NCBI RefSeq assembly: GCF_913778135.1
Contig: NZ_CAJYVU010000012.1
Coordinates: forward strand, 1-58,162
Source: an uncultured Sphingomonas sp.
GTDB lineage: Bacteria; Pseudomonadota; Alphaproteobacteria; Sphingomonadales; Sphingomonadaceae
DNA: 58,162 nt
Reading direction: 5' to 3'
Numbering within the stretch: the first letter of the stretch is position 1; each line of letters opens with the position of its first letter. Positions 37,404-46,454 of the stretch are shown piece by piece. The position numbers and the translations under genes were made by a program. The notes under the pieces were generated by a model. It made no database searches and was not told where the DNA came from. It was given only the letters and a program-made list of their open reading frames with translations.

Positions 37404-39452
37404 TTACGCTAGACCGAGGCCGCCGACCACGAGGTCGATCAACTTGATGCCGACGAACGGCGCGAGCAGCCCGCCGAGCCCGTAGACGGCGAGATTGCGC
37501 GCCAAGAGCGGGCCCGCCGCCATCGGTTTGTACGCGACTCCCTTGAGCGCCAGCGGCACCAGCAGCGGGATGATGATCGCATTGAAGATGATCGCACTCA
37601 GGATCGCCGACTCAGGCGTCGCGAGCCCCATGACGTTGAGCACGCCCAAGCCGGGGTAGAGCGCGACGAACATCGCCGGGATGATCGCGAAATATTTCGC
37701 CACGTCGTTCGCGACCGAGAAGGTGGTGAGCGCGCCGCGCGTCATCAGCAGCTGCTTGCCCAGCCCCACAACCTCGATCAGCTTGGTCGGGTCGCTGTCG
37801 AGATCGACCATGTTGCCGGCCTCGCGTGCGGCCTGCGTGCCGGTGTTCATCGCGACACCGACATCGGCCTGCGCGAGCGCGGGCGCGTCGTTGGTGCCGT
37901 CGCCGCACATTGCGACCAGCTTGCCGCCCTGCTGTTCCTTGCGGATCAGCGCCAGCTTGTCCTCGGGCGTCGCCTGCGCGAGAAAGTCGTCGACGCCTGC
38001 CTCGGCGGCGATCGCGGCGGCGGTCAGCGGGTTGTCGCCGGTGATCATCACGGTGCGGATGCCCATCGTGCGCAGCTCGCCGAAGCGTTCGCGGATGCCT
38101 GCCTTGACCACGTCTTTCAGGAAGATCGCGCCGAGCAGGCGACCGTCCTTCGCGACCGCGAGCGGGGTGCCGCCGGCGCGCGCGATCTCGTCGGTGATGC
38201 GGCGCAGTTCGGTCGCGGCCGCGGTCGAGCCCGACCCTTCATTGGCGCGCAGGATCGAGTCGACCGCACCCTTCTGGATCAAGGTATCGCCGAAGCGCAC
38301 GCCCGAGACGCGCGTCTGCGCGGTGAACGGGATCACCTCCGCCCCGTCTGGCATCGGACGCTGGAGGTTGAAGCGGTCGCGCGCGAGCACGACGATCGAG
38401 CGGCCCTCGGGCGTTTCGTCGGCGAGACTGGCGAGCAATGCCGCCTCAGCCAGCTCGGCGTCGCTGGTGCCGCCGACCGAGCGGAACTCGCTTGCCTGAC
38501 GGTCGCCGATCGTGATCGTGCCGGTCTTGTCGAGCAGCAGCACGTCGACATCGCCCGCCGCCTCCACCGCGCGACCCGATTTTGCCAAAACGTTGAAGCG
38601 GACGAGCCGGTCCATGCCCGCGATCCCGATCGCCGACAGCAGTGCCGCGATCGTCGTCGGAATAAGGGTGATGAGCAGCGCGGCGAGGATCGCGACCGGA
38701 ATGCTGCCGCCGGCATAGCTCGCGAAGCCCGGAATGGTGCCGACCGCGATCAGGAAGATGATGGTGAGACCCACGAGCAGAATCGTCAGCGCGACCTCGT
38801 TGGGCGTCTTCTGCCGCTCGGCGCCCTCAACGAGCGCAATCATGCGATCGAGGAAGCCCTTGCCCGGCTCGACGGTCACCTTGACGCGGATTTCGTCGGA
38901 GATGACGCGCGTGCCCGCGGTGACGGCCGATCGGTCGCCGCCTGCCTCGCGGATCACCGGTGCGCTCTCACCGGTGATCGCGGCCTCGTTGACGCTGGCG
39001 ACGCCCGAGACGACTTCGCCGTCCGACGGGATCAGGTCGTTCGTCTCGACCAGCACCACGTCGCCGACCTTCAGCTGGCTCGCGGGAACATTGTCAAACT
39101 GACGTCCGTCGCCTTTCAGCCGCTTGGCGACGAGTTCGGCCTTGGTGGCGCGCAGGCTGGCGGCCTGCGCCTTGCCGCGACCCTCGGCCAGTGCCTCGGC
39201 AAAGGTGCCGAATAAGACAGTCAGCCACAGCCAGACCGCCAGCTGCGCCTTGAAGGCAACGGTCAAATTGTCGTGACCGACGACGAGCAGGACCGTCATC
39301 AGCGCAGCGACCGCCGCGGTCACGAACATGACCGGATTGCGGACGAGTTCGCGTGGGTTGAGCTTCAGGAACGACGCCTTGATCGCCGGCACAACCAGGT
39401 CGGCGGTGAACAGGCTTTTGGCCGAAGACTTTTGGGTTTGGGCTTTTGCCAT
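37404..39452 (-). CDS. kdpB: Potassium-transporting ATPase ATP-binding subunit KdpB
   Basis: The 682-residue P-type ATPase subunit has the phosphorylated Asp307 in [15 protein letters not shown] in the actuator domain ([11 protein letters not shown]), and MVTGDN- and [14 protein letters not shown] motifs ([30 protein letters not shown]). The position of Asp307 matches the enterobacterial enzyme. It hydrolyses ATP to drive K+ uptake through KdpA. It lies in the tightly spaced run between kdpA and kdpC. Confidence 0.97.
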   Translation of the reverse strand: MAKAQTQKSSAKSLFTADLVVPAIKASFLKLNPRELVRNPVMFVTAAVAALMTVLLVVGHDNLTVAFKAQLAVWLWLTVLFGTFAEALAEGRGKAQAASLRATKAELVAKRLKGDGRQFDNVPASQLKVGDVVLVETNDLIPSDGEVVSGVASVNEAAITGESAPVIREAGGDRSAVTAGTRVISDEIRVKVTVEPGKGFLDRMIALVEGAERQKTPNEVALTILLVGLTIIFLIAVGTIPGFASYAGGSIPVAILAALLITLIPTTIAALLSAIGIAGMDRLVRFNVLAKSGRAVEAAGDVDVLLLDKTGTITIGDRQASEFRSVGGTSDAELAEAALLASLADETPEGRSIVVLARDRFNLQRPMPDGAEVIPFTAQTRVSGVRFGDTLIQKGAVDSILRANEGSGSTAAATELRRITDEIARAGGTPLAVAKDGRLLGAIFLKDVVKAGIRERFGELRTMGIRTVMITGDNPLTAAAIAAEAGVDDFLAQATPEDKLALIRKEQQGGKLVAMCGDGTNDAPALAQADVGVAMNTGTQAAREAGNMVDLDSDPTKLIEVVGLGKQLLMTRGALTTFSVANDVAKYFAIIPAMFVALYPGLGVLNVMGLATPESAILSAIIFNAIIIPLLVPLALKGVAYKPMAAGPLLARNLAVYGLGGLLAPFVGIKLIDLVVGGLGLA

Positions 39453-39464
39453 GATGGCCCTCGA

Positions 39465-41168
39465 TCAGAACAGCTGGCCGCGGATCATGCTGAGATGATC
39501 GGCGATGGGACCGAGCGCGAGGCTCGGCAGGAAGGTGAGACCGCCCAGGATCAGGATGATCCCGACGAGCAGGCCGACCCAGAGGCCGCCGGTGGTCGGG
39601 AACGAGCCCGCGCTTTCCGGCGTGTATTTCTTCGCCGCCAGGCTGCCAGCGATCGCCAGCATCGGCACGATGACGAAGAAGCGGCCGAACCACATCGCGA
39701 TGCCGAGCAGCCCGTTATAGTAGGGCGTGTTGGCGGTCAGACCCGCGAAGGCCGAGCCGTTGTTCCCGACCGCGCTGGTGAAGGCGTAGAGGATCTCCGA
39801 GAAGCCGTGCGGTCCCTTGTTGAGCGGCCCCGCCAGCCCCTGCTGCAACACCGACGACAGCGAGGTCAGGCCGAGGATGACGAGCGGCAGCACCGCGATC
39901 GCCAGCACGGCGAGCTTCACCTCGCGACTCTCGATCTTCTTGCCGACATATTCGGGCGTGCGGCCGACCATCAGCCCGGCGACGAACACCGCGAGGATCG
40001 CGAACAGCAGGAAGCCGTAGATGCCAGCGCCGACGCCGCCGATCACGACCTCGCCCAGCTGCATGTTGAACAAGGGTATCATGCCGCCGAGCGGGGTGAA
40101 GCTGTCGAGCATGCCGTTGACCGCGCCGCACGACGCCGCAGTCGTGACGACCGAGAAGAGCGCGCTGGCGGCGATGCCGAAGCGGACCTCCTTACCCTCC
40201 ATGTTGCCGCCCGCGACGCCGAGCTGGTGCAGGACCGGGTTGCCCGCGGCCTCCTGCCAGTAAGTGACGGTGACGCCCGCGAGGAACAGGATCACCATCG
40301 CCGACAGGATCGCCCAGCCCTGGCGCGTGTTGCCGACGGCCTTGCCGAAGGTCCACGTCAGACCGAAGCCGATAACGAAGATTGACAGCATCTGCACGAG
40401 GTTGGTCAGCGCGGTCGGGTTCTCGAACGGGTGCGCGGAATTGGCGTTGAAGAAGCCGCCTCCGTTGGTGCCGAGCATCTTGATCGCTTCCTGGCTGGCC
40501 ACCGGCCCGAGCAGGATCGACTGGCGCGCGCCCTCCAGCGTCTGCACGTCGACGACACCGGCCATCGTCTGCGGCACGCCGCTGGCAATCAGGAACACGG
40601 TGTAGATGACGCAGAGCGGCAGCAGCAGGTAGAGCGTGATCCGGGTCACGTCGGCCCAGAAGTTGCCGATCGCCTTGGCCTCGCGGCGCGCGAAGCCGCG
40701 GAACAGCGCGAAGGCGAGCGCGATGCCGGTCGCGGCCGACAGGAAATTGTGGATCGTCAGCCCCAGCATCTGACTGAGGTTCGACATCGTCGCCTCACCG
40801 CCGTAGCTCTGCCAGTTGGTGTTGGTGGTAAAGCTGACCGCGGTGTTGAAGGCGAGGTCGGGCGACAGGCCTGCCAGCCCCTGCGGATTGCCCGGCAGGA
40901 CGCCCTGCAAGCGCAGTACGGCGTAGGTGAGCACAAGCAGCGCCACGTTGAACAACAGCATGTGGACCGCATAGCGGCGCCAGCCCTGCTCTTGCGCAGG
41001 ATCGATGCCCGACAGTTTGTAGAAGCCGCGCTCGACGGGGCCGAGCACGACATGGAGCGGGGTGCGCCGCCCTTCGTAGAGCGCGTGGAGCCACAAGCCG
41101 ACCGGCTTGGTGAGCGCCAGCAGGATGCCGACGAACAGCAGGATCAGGAACCAGCCCTGAAGAGTCAT
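39465..41168 (-). CDS. kdpA: Potassium-transporting ATPase channel-like subunit KdpA
   Basis: The 567-residue membrane protein belongs to the superfamily of K+ transporters. Four pore loops are readable, including [40 protein letters not shown] and [12 protein letters not shown], which form the selectivity filter. It binds K+ with high affinity and passes it to KdpB. The start at 41168 is 13 bases after the kdpF stop. Confidence 0.97.
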   Translation of the reverse strand: MTLQGWFLILLFVGILLALTKPVGLWLHALYEGRRTPLHVVLGPVERGFYKLSGIDPAQEQGWRRYAVHMLLFNVALLVLTYAVLRLQGVLPGNPQGLAGLSPDLAFNTAVSFTTNTNWQSYGGEATMSNLSQMLGLTIHNFLSAATGIALAFALFRGFARREAKAIGNFWADVTRITLYLLLPLCVIYTVFLIASGVPQTMAGVVDVQTLEGARQSILLGPVASQEAIKMLGTNGGGFFNANSAHPFENPTALTNLVQMLSIFVIGFGLTWTFGKAVGNTRQGWAILSAMVILFLAGVTVTYWQEAAGNPVLHQLGVAGGNMEGKEVRFGIAASALFSVVTTAASCGAVNGMLDSFTPLGGMIPLFNMQLGEVVIGGVGAGIYGFLLFAILAVFVAGLMVGRTPEYVGKKIESREVKLAVLAIAVLPLVILGLTSLSSVLQQGLAGPLNKGPHGFSEILYAFTSAVGNNGSAFAGLTANTPYYNGLLGIAMWFGRFFVIVPMLAIAGSLAAKKYTPESAGSFPTTGGLWVGLLVGIILILGGLTFLPSLALGPIADHLSMIRGQLF

Positions 41169-41181
41169 GGAACCGCTCCTT

Positions 41182-41271
41182 TCAGAAGCGTTCGGGGCGG
41201 ATCAGGACCGCCACGAGATAGACGAGAAGGCCGATCGCGGTCAGCGCCGCCAGCCAGAGATCAAGCGTCAT
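41182..41271 (-). CDS. kdpF: KdpF, small subunit of the Kdp ATPase
   Basis: Reading the minus strand, an ATG at 41271 opens a 29-codon frame: [20 protein letters not shown] followed by AVLIRPERF. Length, single membrane helix and the RPE(R/K)F end are exactly those of KdpF, which sits between KdpA helices and lipid. It is preceded by GAGGGACGGCTGAC, giving a plausible ribosome site, and ends 13 bases before kdpA. Confidence 0.93.
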   Translation of the reverse strand: MTLDLWLAALTAIGLLVYLVAVLIRPERF

Positions 41272-41283
41272 GTCAGCCGTCCC

Positions 41284-41367
41284 TCACGCATTGTCGCACA
41301 GGCGGGCGAAGGCGAGCGTCAGCGCCACCAACCCGACCAAAATGCCGATCCAGAGCAGGTCCTGCAT
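41284..41367 (-). CDS. 27-residue membrane peptide upstream of kdpF
   Basis: An ATG at 41367 with a good GGAGGA ribosome site 6-7 bases upstream opens MQDLLWIGILVGLVALTLAF then ARLCDNA and a stop. It is one hydrophobic helix with an acidic start and a C-terminal ARLCD tail. It lies 16 bases after the porin stop and 12 bases before kdpF, inside the operon. It is not KdpF (which follows) and is too short for routine gene callers. Similar tiny frames accompany kdpF in other bacteria as I recall, but I cannot check that here. Confidence 0.75.
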   Translation of the reverse strand: MQDLLWIGILVGLVALTLAFARLCDNA

Positions 41368-41383
41368 TGCTATCCTCCGATGC

Positions 41384-42277
41384 TCAGAAGGCCGCGGTCA
41401 GCGAGACGACCACGGTGCTGCCGGCGATGTTGCCGGTGCCGTCCTGCCCCTTGCTGAAACTCGGGCGCAGATAGGCCGCGTCGCGGTTCGAGATGTCGGT
41501 GTCGACGTAGCTGACGTTGAAGGTCAGGTTCTTGTACGTGGCATCGGCGCCGAGCGACCAATCCCAGTAGGCGCCGGTCGGCGACACCGCGGTCGCGTTC
41601 GGCCCCAGTCCGTCCTGTCCCCAGCTGTGCCCGACATGCGCCTTGGCGGTGAACGGTGTCCCCGGCACCGCGGCCACGCCGTCACCCCACAGGTAGAGGT
41701 TATCGTCCTTCGCGCCCGGGCGATTGTAGACGCCCGCCGCCGCATCGGCGCCGGTATTGTACCATTTGCCGATCGCCTGCTGTTTCGGCGCATAGGCGAC
41801 GCCTGCCGTCAGCGTGGCCGGGCCGGCAGTACCGGTCAGCTTTGCATAGGGTTCGGCGAAGTCGGTCTTGTCCGCGCCGCCTGGATACATGTACCAGGTA
41901 AGGCCAACGTCGAGCGTCGCATTGTCGGCTAGCTTCGCCTTGTAGCCGCCGATCAGGTCGAGCTCCATGTTGGCGCCGCCGAACGTGCCCCAGCCCGCAA
42001 GGTTCGACGCCCAGGTGCCGACGTACAGCCCGCTTTCGTGCGCAACGGTGATGCCGCCCTGCACTGCCAGCTGCTCGTCCGACTGCGACACGCCGCGAAA
42101 GCGGTAGTCGGACGCGATCCCGACCGACCCGCTGACGGTCAGCGCGGGCGGCGGCGCGGTTTCCGCGACCGCGACCGCCTTGTCATTGGGCGTCGACGCC
42201 GGTTGCGACTGCGCCTGCGCGGCGGCCGGCAGTGCCAGCACGGCGACCGCGACGGCGGCGGCGAAATGGACCTTCAT
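41384..42277 (-). CDS. TorF family putative porin at the head of the kdp operon
   Basis: The 297-residue protein has signal peptide MKVHFAAAVAVAVLALPAAA then QAQ. The mature part starts with LTVSGSVGIASDYRFRGVSQ, the hallmark of the TIGR02001/TorF (Gcw_chp) outer-membrane barrel family, and ends in SLTAAF with the terminal Phe needed for barrel insertion. It is the first gene of the run leading through the 27-residue peptide into kdpFABCDE, all in one direction with gaps of 16 bases or less. It may supply an outer-membrane path for K+ under limitation; that is inference from context. Confidence 0.85.
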   Translation of the reverse strand: MKVHFAAAVAVAVLALPAAAQAQSQPASTPNDKAVAVAETAPPPALTVSGSVGIASDYRFRGVSQSDEQLAVQGGITVAHESGLYVGTWASNLAGWGTFGGANMELDLIGGYKAKLADNATLDVGLTWYMYPGGADKTDFAEPYAKLTGTAGPATLTAGVAYAPKQQAIGKWYNTGADAAAGVYNRPGAKDDNLYLWGDGVAAVPGTPFTAKAHVGHSWGQDGLGPNATAVSPTGAYWDWSLGADATYKNLTFNVSYVDTDISNRDAAYLRPSFSKGQDGTGNIAGSTVVVSLTAAF

Positions 42278-42418
42278 TCTTGCACCCCTTGAGGAGCGAC
42301 CGTCCCGCGACGTCGCTTTCAGGGATGCTCGATTAGGCGCAGCCGTCGTTTGAATTCGAGAGCGATTCGGGCAAATCGCATAGTGCTGGCATATAGAAGA
42401 CGTATTCTCATGCCCCCG
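42278..42418 (-). promoter_or_regulatory. Presumed promoter/leader region of the porin-kdp operon
   Basis: This is the only sizeable gap upstream of the eight-gene minus-strand run, so the KdpE-responsive promoter should lie here. It is relatively AT-rich around 42350-42410 (ATACGTCTTCTATATGCC on the minus strand). AAGGGG about 8 bases before the porin ATG is its ribosome site. I could not identify a KdpE box with confidence. Confidence 0.45.
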
Positions 42419-42450
42419 CCCGCGCCGCTCGCACGGGCCGACTTCGTCGG
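42419..42450 (-). terminator. Tandem hairpins after nhaA
   Basis: On the minus strand, CCGAC/GTCGG with a GAA loop (42438-42450) is followed by CCCGTGC/GCGCGGG with one G-U (42419-42437). Both lie within 35 bases of the nhaA stop. They probably end nhaA before the porin-kdp promoter. Confidence 0.5.
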
Positions 42451-42451
42451 A

Positions 42452-43693
42452 TCAGCGGCGCCGCGCCGCCGGTGCGCTCAGGAACAGCACGGCGGACCCG
42501 ATCAGAGCCGACAGCACCGATCCGGCGAGCACGCCGAGCTTCACCTCGCGTTCGAGCAGCGGGTCGGCGAAGGCGAGCCCGCCGATGAACAGGCTCATCG
42601 TGAAGCCTATCCCGCAGAGCAATGCGGTGCCGTAGACCTGTCCCCAGCTGGCCCCGCGCGGTCGCTGCGCCCAGCCGAGCCGCTGCGCGCCCCAGACCGC
42701 ACCGAACACACCCACCTGCTTGCCTACGACCAGCCCCGCCGCGATGCCGAGCGGCAGCGGATCGAGCAGCGTAGCTGGGCTGAACCCCGCCAGCGACACG
42801 CCGGCGTTGGCGAAACCGAACACCGGCACGATCAGGTAGGCGACCCACGACTGCAGCGCGTGCTCCAGCCGGTGGAGCGGCGATCCCGCCGCATCCGGCG
42901 CGCCCGGCGAGCGCCGGATCGGGATCAACGCCGCGGTGACCACGCCCGCGATCGTCGCGTGGATGCCCGACATCCACACCGCCACCCACAGCAGCACGCC
43001 CAGCACCATGTACGGCAGCAGACGCACCACCCCTAGCCGATTGAGCACGAACATGACGCCCGCGAGCCCAGCCGCCGCTAGCAGCGCCAGTCCGCTGATC
43101 TCGTTGGTGTAGGCAAGCGCGATCACCGCGACCGCACCCATGTCGTCGACGATCGCGACCGTCGTCAGGAATAGTTTGAGCGAAGTCGGCACGCGCTTGC
43201 CCAGCAGCGCCATGACGCCGATCGCGAAGGCGATGTCGGTGGCGGACGGGATCGCCCAACCGCGTGCAAGGCCGGGCGTGCCGCCCGCAATCGCGAGATA
43301 TACGCCGGCGGGCACTGCCATGCCGCTGATCGCCGCGATCGAGGGCAGCGCGCGGTCGGACCAGCTCGACAAATGCCCGTCGACCAGTTCGCGCTTGATC
43401 TCGAGCCCGACGAGCAGGAAGAACAGCGCCATCAGCGCGTCGTCGACCCAGTGCCGCACCGACAACGGACCGACATGGCTTTCTAGAATGCGTGCGTAAC
43501 CGTCGCCGAGCGGGCTGTTGGCGACGATCATCGCCGCCGCGGCGGCTGCCATCAACACCAGCCCGCCCGATGCCTCGCTGCGCAGGAACGCGCGCAATGC
43601 CGATTTGGGCTTCAGGCGGACCGCCAGCTTCGCCGCGGTGACGATGGGAGAGGTCTCGGCCTCGGACGAGGAAACGGGATCGTGGTCGGGCAA
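42452..43693 (-). CDS. nhaA: Na+/H+ antiporter NhaA
   Basis: The product is about 413 residues with eleven to twelve membrane helices. Family motifs are LMALFFLLVGLEIKRELVDG, SATDIAFAIGVMALLG (with the ion-binding Asp region DDMGAVAVIALAY) and CGIGFTMSLFIGGLAF. It swaps internal Na+ for external protons. There is no good ATG near the family N-terminus. A TTG at 43693 has GGAG 7 bases upstream and gives LPDHDPVSSSEAE before the first helix; an ATG at 43774 would add 27 unlikely residues. It lies upstream of and in the same direction as the kdp operon. Confidence 0.93.
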   Translation of the reverse strand: MPDHDPVSSSEAETSPIVTAAKLAVRLKPKSALRAFLRSEASGGLVLMAAAAAAMIVANSPLGDGYARILESHVGPLSVRHWVDDALMALFFLLVGLEIKRELVDGHLSSWSDRALPSIAAISGMAVPAGVYLAIAGGTPGLARGWAIPSATDIAFAIGVMALLGKRVPTSLKLFLTTVAIVDDMGAVAVIALAYTNEISGLALLAAAGLAGVMFVLNRLGVVRLLPYMVLGVLLWVAVWMSGIHATIAGVVTAALIPIRRSPGAPDAAGSPLHRLEHALQSWVAYLIVPVFGFANAGVSLAGFSPATLLDPLPLGIAAGLVVGKQVGVFGAVWGAQRLGWAQRPRGASWGQVYGTALLCGIGFTMSLFIGGLAFADPLLEREVKLGVLAGSVLSALIGSAVLFLSAPAARRR

Positions 43694-43852
43694 GCCGATG
43701 CTCCGGGCGCAGGGATTCGAGCGCTGGCGGCCCGACCAGCGCTGACAAACCTGCCGTGCGCGAACGCGCGACACCCGGTGCGGTCAGTCGCATCGTGACG
43801 ACGCCATGACAACCCCGAACGGCCACGATCCGCAACCGCGCGCCGGAAAGCA

Positions 43853-43877
43853 GCCGGGACGCGCGCGGCGTCCCGGC
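43853..43877 (-). terminator. Terminator hairpin after the M13 peptidase gene
   Basis: The arms 43853-43861 and 43869-43877 pair perfectly over 9 bases with a 7-base GC loop. It starts 9 bases after the M13 stop in the direction of transcription and is followed by CTGCTTTCC on the minus strand. Confidence 0.65.
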
Positions 43878-43885
43878 CGGTCAGC

Positions 43886-45970
43886 TTACCAGATACGCAC
43901 GCGGTCGGCGGGCGCGATATACTGCTTCTCGTCCGGCGTGATCTTCCACGCGGCGTACCAAGCGTCGACGTTGCGCAGCGGGTTGACCGCGCGGATCTGC
44001 CCCGGCGAGTGCGGATCGCTGACGAGCTGCTGGCGCAGCGCCTCGTTGCGGAACAGCGTGCGCCACACCTGGCCCCAGCCGAGGAAAAAGCGCTGGTCGC
44101 CGGTATAGCCGTCGATCACGCGCGCCGGCTTGCCCTTCAACGAGTTGTGATACGCGTCGAGCGAGATCAGTACGCCGCCCAGATCGGCGATATTCTCGCC
44201 CATCGATGCCTTACCGTTGATGTGGATGCCCGGCAGGCCGGGGAAGTCGTAGGCCTCGTACTGCGCACCGTAGCGGTCGGCCTGCGCCTCGAACTTCTTC
44301 GCATCCTCGGGCGTCCACCAATCGCGCAGCACGCCGTGGCCGTCGGACTTGCGCCCCTGATCGTCGAAACCGTGCGTGATCTCGTGCCCGATCACGCCGC
44401 CGATTCCGCCGTAATTGATCGCATCGTCGGCCTTGGGATCGAAGAACGGCGGTTGCAGGATCGCGGCCGGGAATACGATCTCGTTCTTGACCGGGCTGTA
44501 GTAGGCGTTGACCGTTTGCGGCGTCATGCCCCACTCGGCGCGGTCGACCGGCATGTTCATGCGGTTGCGATCGTAATCCCACTCGAACCGCGACGCGCGC
44601 TCGGCATTGCCGACGAGGTCGCCCGGAACGATCCGCAGGCCCGAGTAGTCGCGCCACTTGCTCGGGTAGCCGACCTTGACCGTGAAGTTCTTGAGCTTGT
44701 CCTGCGCCTGCGCCTTGGTCGCGGGGCTCATCCAATTGAGGTTCTGAATACGACCCGCGAGCGCGACGCGCAGATTGGCGACCAAAGTGTCCATCTTCGC
44801 CTTCGACTCAGGCGGGAAGTACAGCTGTACGTAGTCGCGCCCGATGCCTTCGCCGACGCCGTTCTCCGCGAACGCCACCGCGCGCTTCCAGCGCTCGCGC
44901 TGCTGCGGCTGGCCGTTCAGGAACTTGGAGCGGAAATCGAACTGCGCGTCGACGAAGCGCTTGGACAGGAGCGGCGCGATCTGATCGGCGGTACGAAACG
45001 CCTCCCACGCCTTCAACGTGTCGAGATCGGTGTCGGCATAAACCTTGGCGATGTTCGGGAAGGCGGTGTTCTGCGCTACGATCGCGCGCTCTGCCTTGCC
45101 AAGGCCTGCACCCTGCCAGAATGAATCCCACGCGAAGCCCGGCGCCTGCGCCTTCAGCTCCGCCAGCGTGGTCAGGTTATAGGTCTTGTCGCGATCACGG
45201 CTCTGCGCGCGGGTCCAGTGCGCCTGCGCGAGCCGGGTTTCCATCGCGACGACGTCGTTCGCGGCCTTTTCCGCATTGGGCCAGCCCGCCATGCCGAGCA
45301 TTTGCGCGACATACTGGCGGTAGCGCGCGACCTGCGGCTGGAACTTCGCGTCGAGGTACAGGTCGCGGTCGCCCAGACCCAGCCCGGACTGGCGCAGGTA
45401 GAGCGCGTAGGTGTCGGGCTTCTTCGCGTCGTCAGACACGCCGGGACCGAAGAAGCTCGATCCGAAACCGCCAATCGCGCGGCCCATCGTCGCCGCCATC
45501 TGATCCTTGTTCTGCACCGCCTTGATCGCGGCGAGACGCTGCGTCAGCGGCGCGGCGTCGAGCTTCTCCGCCGCGGCCTGATCCATGAACCCGTTGTAGA
45601 GGATCGCCGCCTTCATCCGGTCGGGATGCGCGGTGTCGCTGGCGCTATAGCCCTGCAGCAGCGTGCGCAGCCGCTGCTCCGACAGGTCACGCAGCACCGC
45701 GAAGGCGCCGTAGGACGAGCGGTCGGCCGGGATTTGCGTGTTCTTCGCCCAGGTGCCGTTGACGAAGTTGAACCAGTCGTCGCCCGGCCGGATGCTGCGG
45801 TCCATGCCCGCGGTGTCGAAGCCCCACGGACCGTAGCTGGTCGCCCCGGCGTCGGTCGCGGGTGCCTGTGCAGACGCCGGCGCTGCCTGCTCGACCCGGC
45901 TGAGCGCGGGCGCGCCGATCGCGACCGATGCCGCGGCGGTGGCCGCGAGGAAAAAGTGCTTCTTCGACAA
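43886..45970 (-). CDS. M13 family zinc metallopeptidase (neprilysin-like), exported
   Basis: The 694-residue endopeptidase has a Sec signal peptide (KKHFFLAATAAASVAIGAPA). The M13 N-terminal domain starts with FDTAGMDRSIRPGDDWFNFVNGTW. Zinc ligands are in VIGHEITHGFDDQG (His529 and His533) and GENIADLGG (third ligand Glu); NAYYSPVKNEIVFPAAILQ precedes them. The protein ends in VRIW, the conserved terminal Trp of M13 enzymes. It should cleave short peptides in the periplasm. The 159-base gap ahead of it carries a perfect ATGTTGCAACAT palindrome shared with a divergent small gene. Confidence 0.95.
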   Translation of the reverse strand: MSKKHFFLAATAAASVAIGAPALSRVEQAAPASAQAPATDAGATSYGPWGFDTAGMDRSIRPGDDWFNFVNGTWAKNTQIPADRSSYGAFAVLRDLSEQRLRTLLQGYSASDTAHPDRMKAAILYNGFMDQAAAEKLDAAPLTQRLAAIKAVQNKDQMAATMGRAIGGFGSSFFGPGVSDDAKKPDTYALYLRQSGLGLGDRDLYLDAKFQPQVARYRQYVAQMLGMAGWPNAEKAANDVVAMETRLAQAHWTRAQSRDRDKTYNLTTLAELKAQAPGFAWDSFWQGAGLGKAERAIVAQNTAFPNIAKVYADTDLDTLKAWEAFRTADQIAPLLSKRFVDAQFDFRSKFLNGQPQQRERWKRAVAFAENGVGEGIGRDYVQLYFPPESKAKMDTLVANLRVALAGRIQNLNWMSPATKAQAQDKLKNFTVKVGYPSKWRDYSGLRIVPGDLVGNAERASRFEWDYDRNRMNMPVDRAEWGMTPQTVNAYYSPVKNEIVFPAAILQPPFFDPKADDAINYGGIGGVIGHEITHGFDDQGRKSDGHGVLRDWWTPEDAKKFEAQADRYGAQYEAYDFPGLPGIHINGKASMGENIADLGGVLISLDAYHNSLKGKPARVIDGYTGDQRFFLGWGQVWRTLFRNEALRQQLVSDPHSPGQIRAVNPLRNVDAWYAAWKITPDEKQYIAPADRVRIW

Positions 45971-46030
45971 GGACTAATCTCCGAAAGGAAGGATAGTATC
46001 GCTGGTAACGACACTGACATAACCGGACAT

Positions 46031-46042
46031 ATGTTGCAACAT
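46031..46042. promoter_or_regulatory. Perfect palindrome ATGTTGCAACAT in a divergent promoter region
   Basis: The 12 bases are a perfect inverted repeat midway between the M13 peptidase start (45970, minus) and a small gene start (46130, plus). The form resembles MarR-family operators. No MarR gene is in the window, so the binding protein is unknown. Confidence 0.45.
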
Positions 46043-46129
46043 CCCTGCCCTATGTTGGTTGAGTGATGTGACGGGCTCGATCGGGGTATGGCGGCCGAGC
46101 TTCCAGCGTCCATCAATCGCGGAGAACAC

Positions 46130-46369
46130 ATGATGCGTTTCGTGCAAATCGACATCTTGCCGGACGGCCGCGCGCTGGTTGACATCGACAAACTAACCCA
46201 TGCCGTTCCGCAGCCGGACGGCGGCACGCGGCTGTTCCTCGGCGCGCAGCACCTCGACGTGCCGCACACGCTGGACGAGTTGGAGAACGTGCTCGCCGGC
46301 CGGGCGCGCGACGACGACGGGGAGCATAGCGGCGCGGGCTTCGGCGTGCGCGGCGGCAAATGGGTGTGA
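46130..46369 (+). CDS. Small hypothetical protein
   Basis: The 79-residue product begins MMRFVQIDILPDGRALVDID; GGAG at 46121 favours the ATG at 46130 or 46133 over an upstream ATG at 46088. The N-terminal half looks like beta strands; the middle (HLDVPHTLDELENVLAGRAR) is a helix; the C-terminus is Asp/Gly-rich. I do not recognise it. It is divergent from the M13 peptidase and 85 bases ahead of the M28 peptidase in the same direction. Confidence 0.6.
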   Translation: MMRFVQIDILPDGRALVDIDKLTHAVPQPDGGTRLFLGAQHLDVPHTLDELENVLAGRARDDDGEHSGAGFGVRGGKWV

Positions 46370-46454
46370 CCGGTAGGTTTGCGCGACGGTGGTCTGTGCT
46401 GCTTGCGGACGCTTGTCGTGGCTGGCAGATGCCGGGGTAACAGATGGAGTTTCC

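Noticed and set aside
42278..42418. A KdpE binding box ahead of the porin-kdp run.
   Set aside because: The region is the right place and somewhat AT-rich, but I found no convincing repeat matching a known KdpE site.
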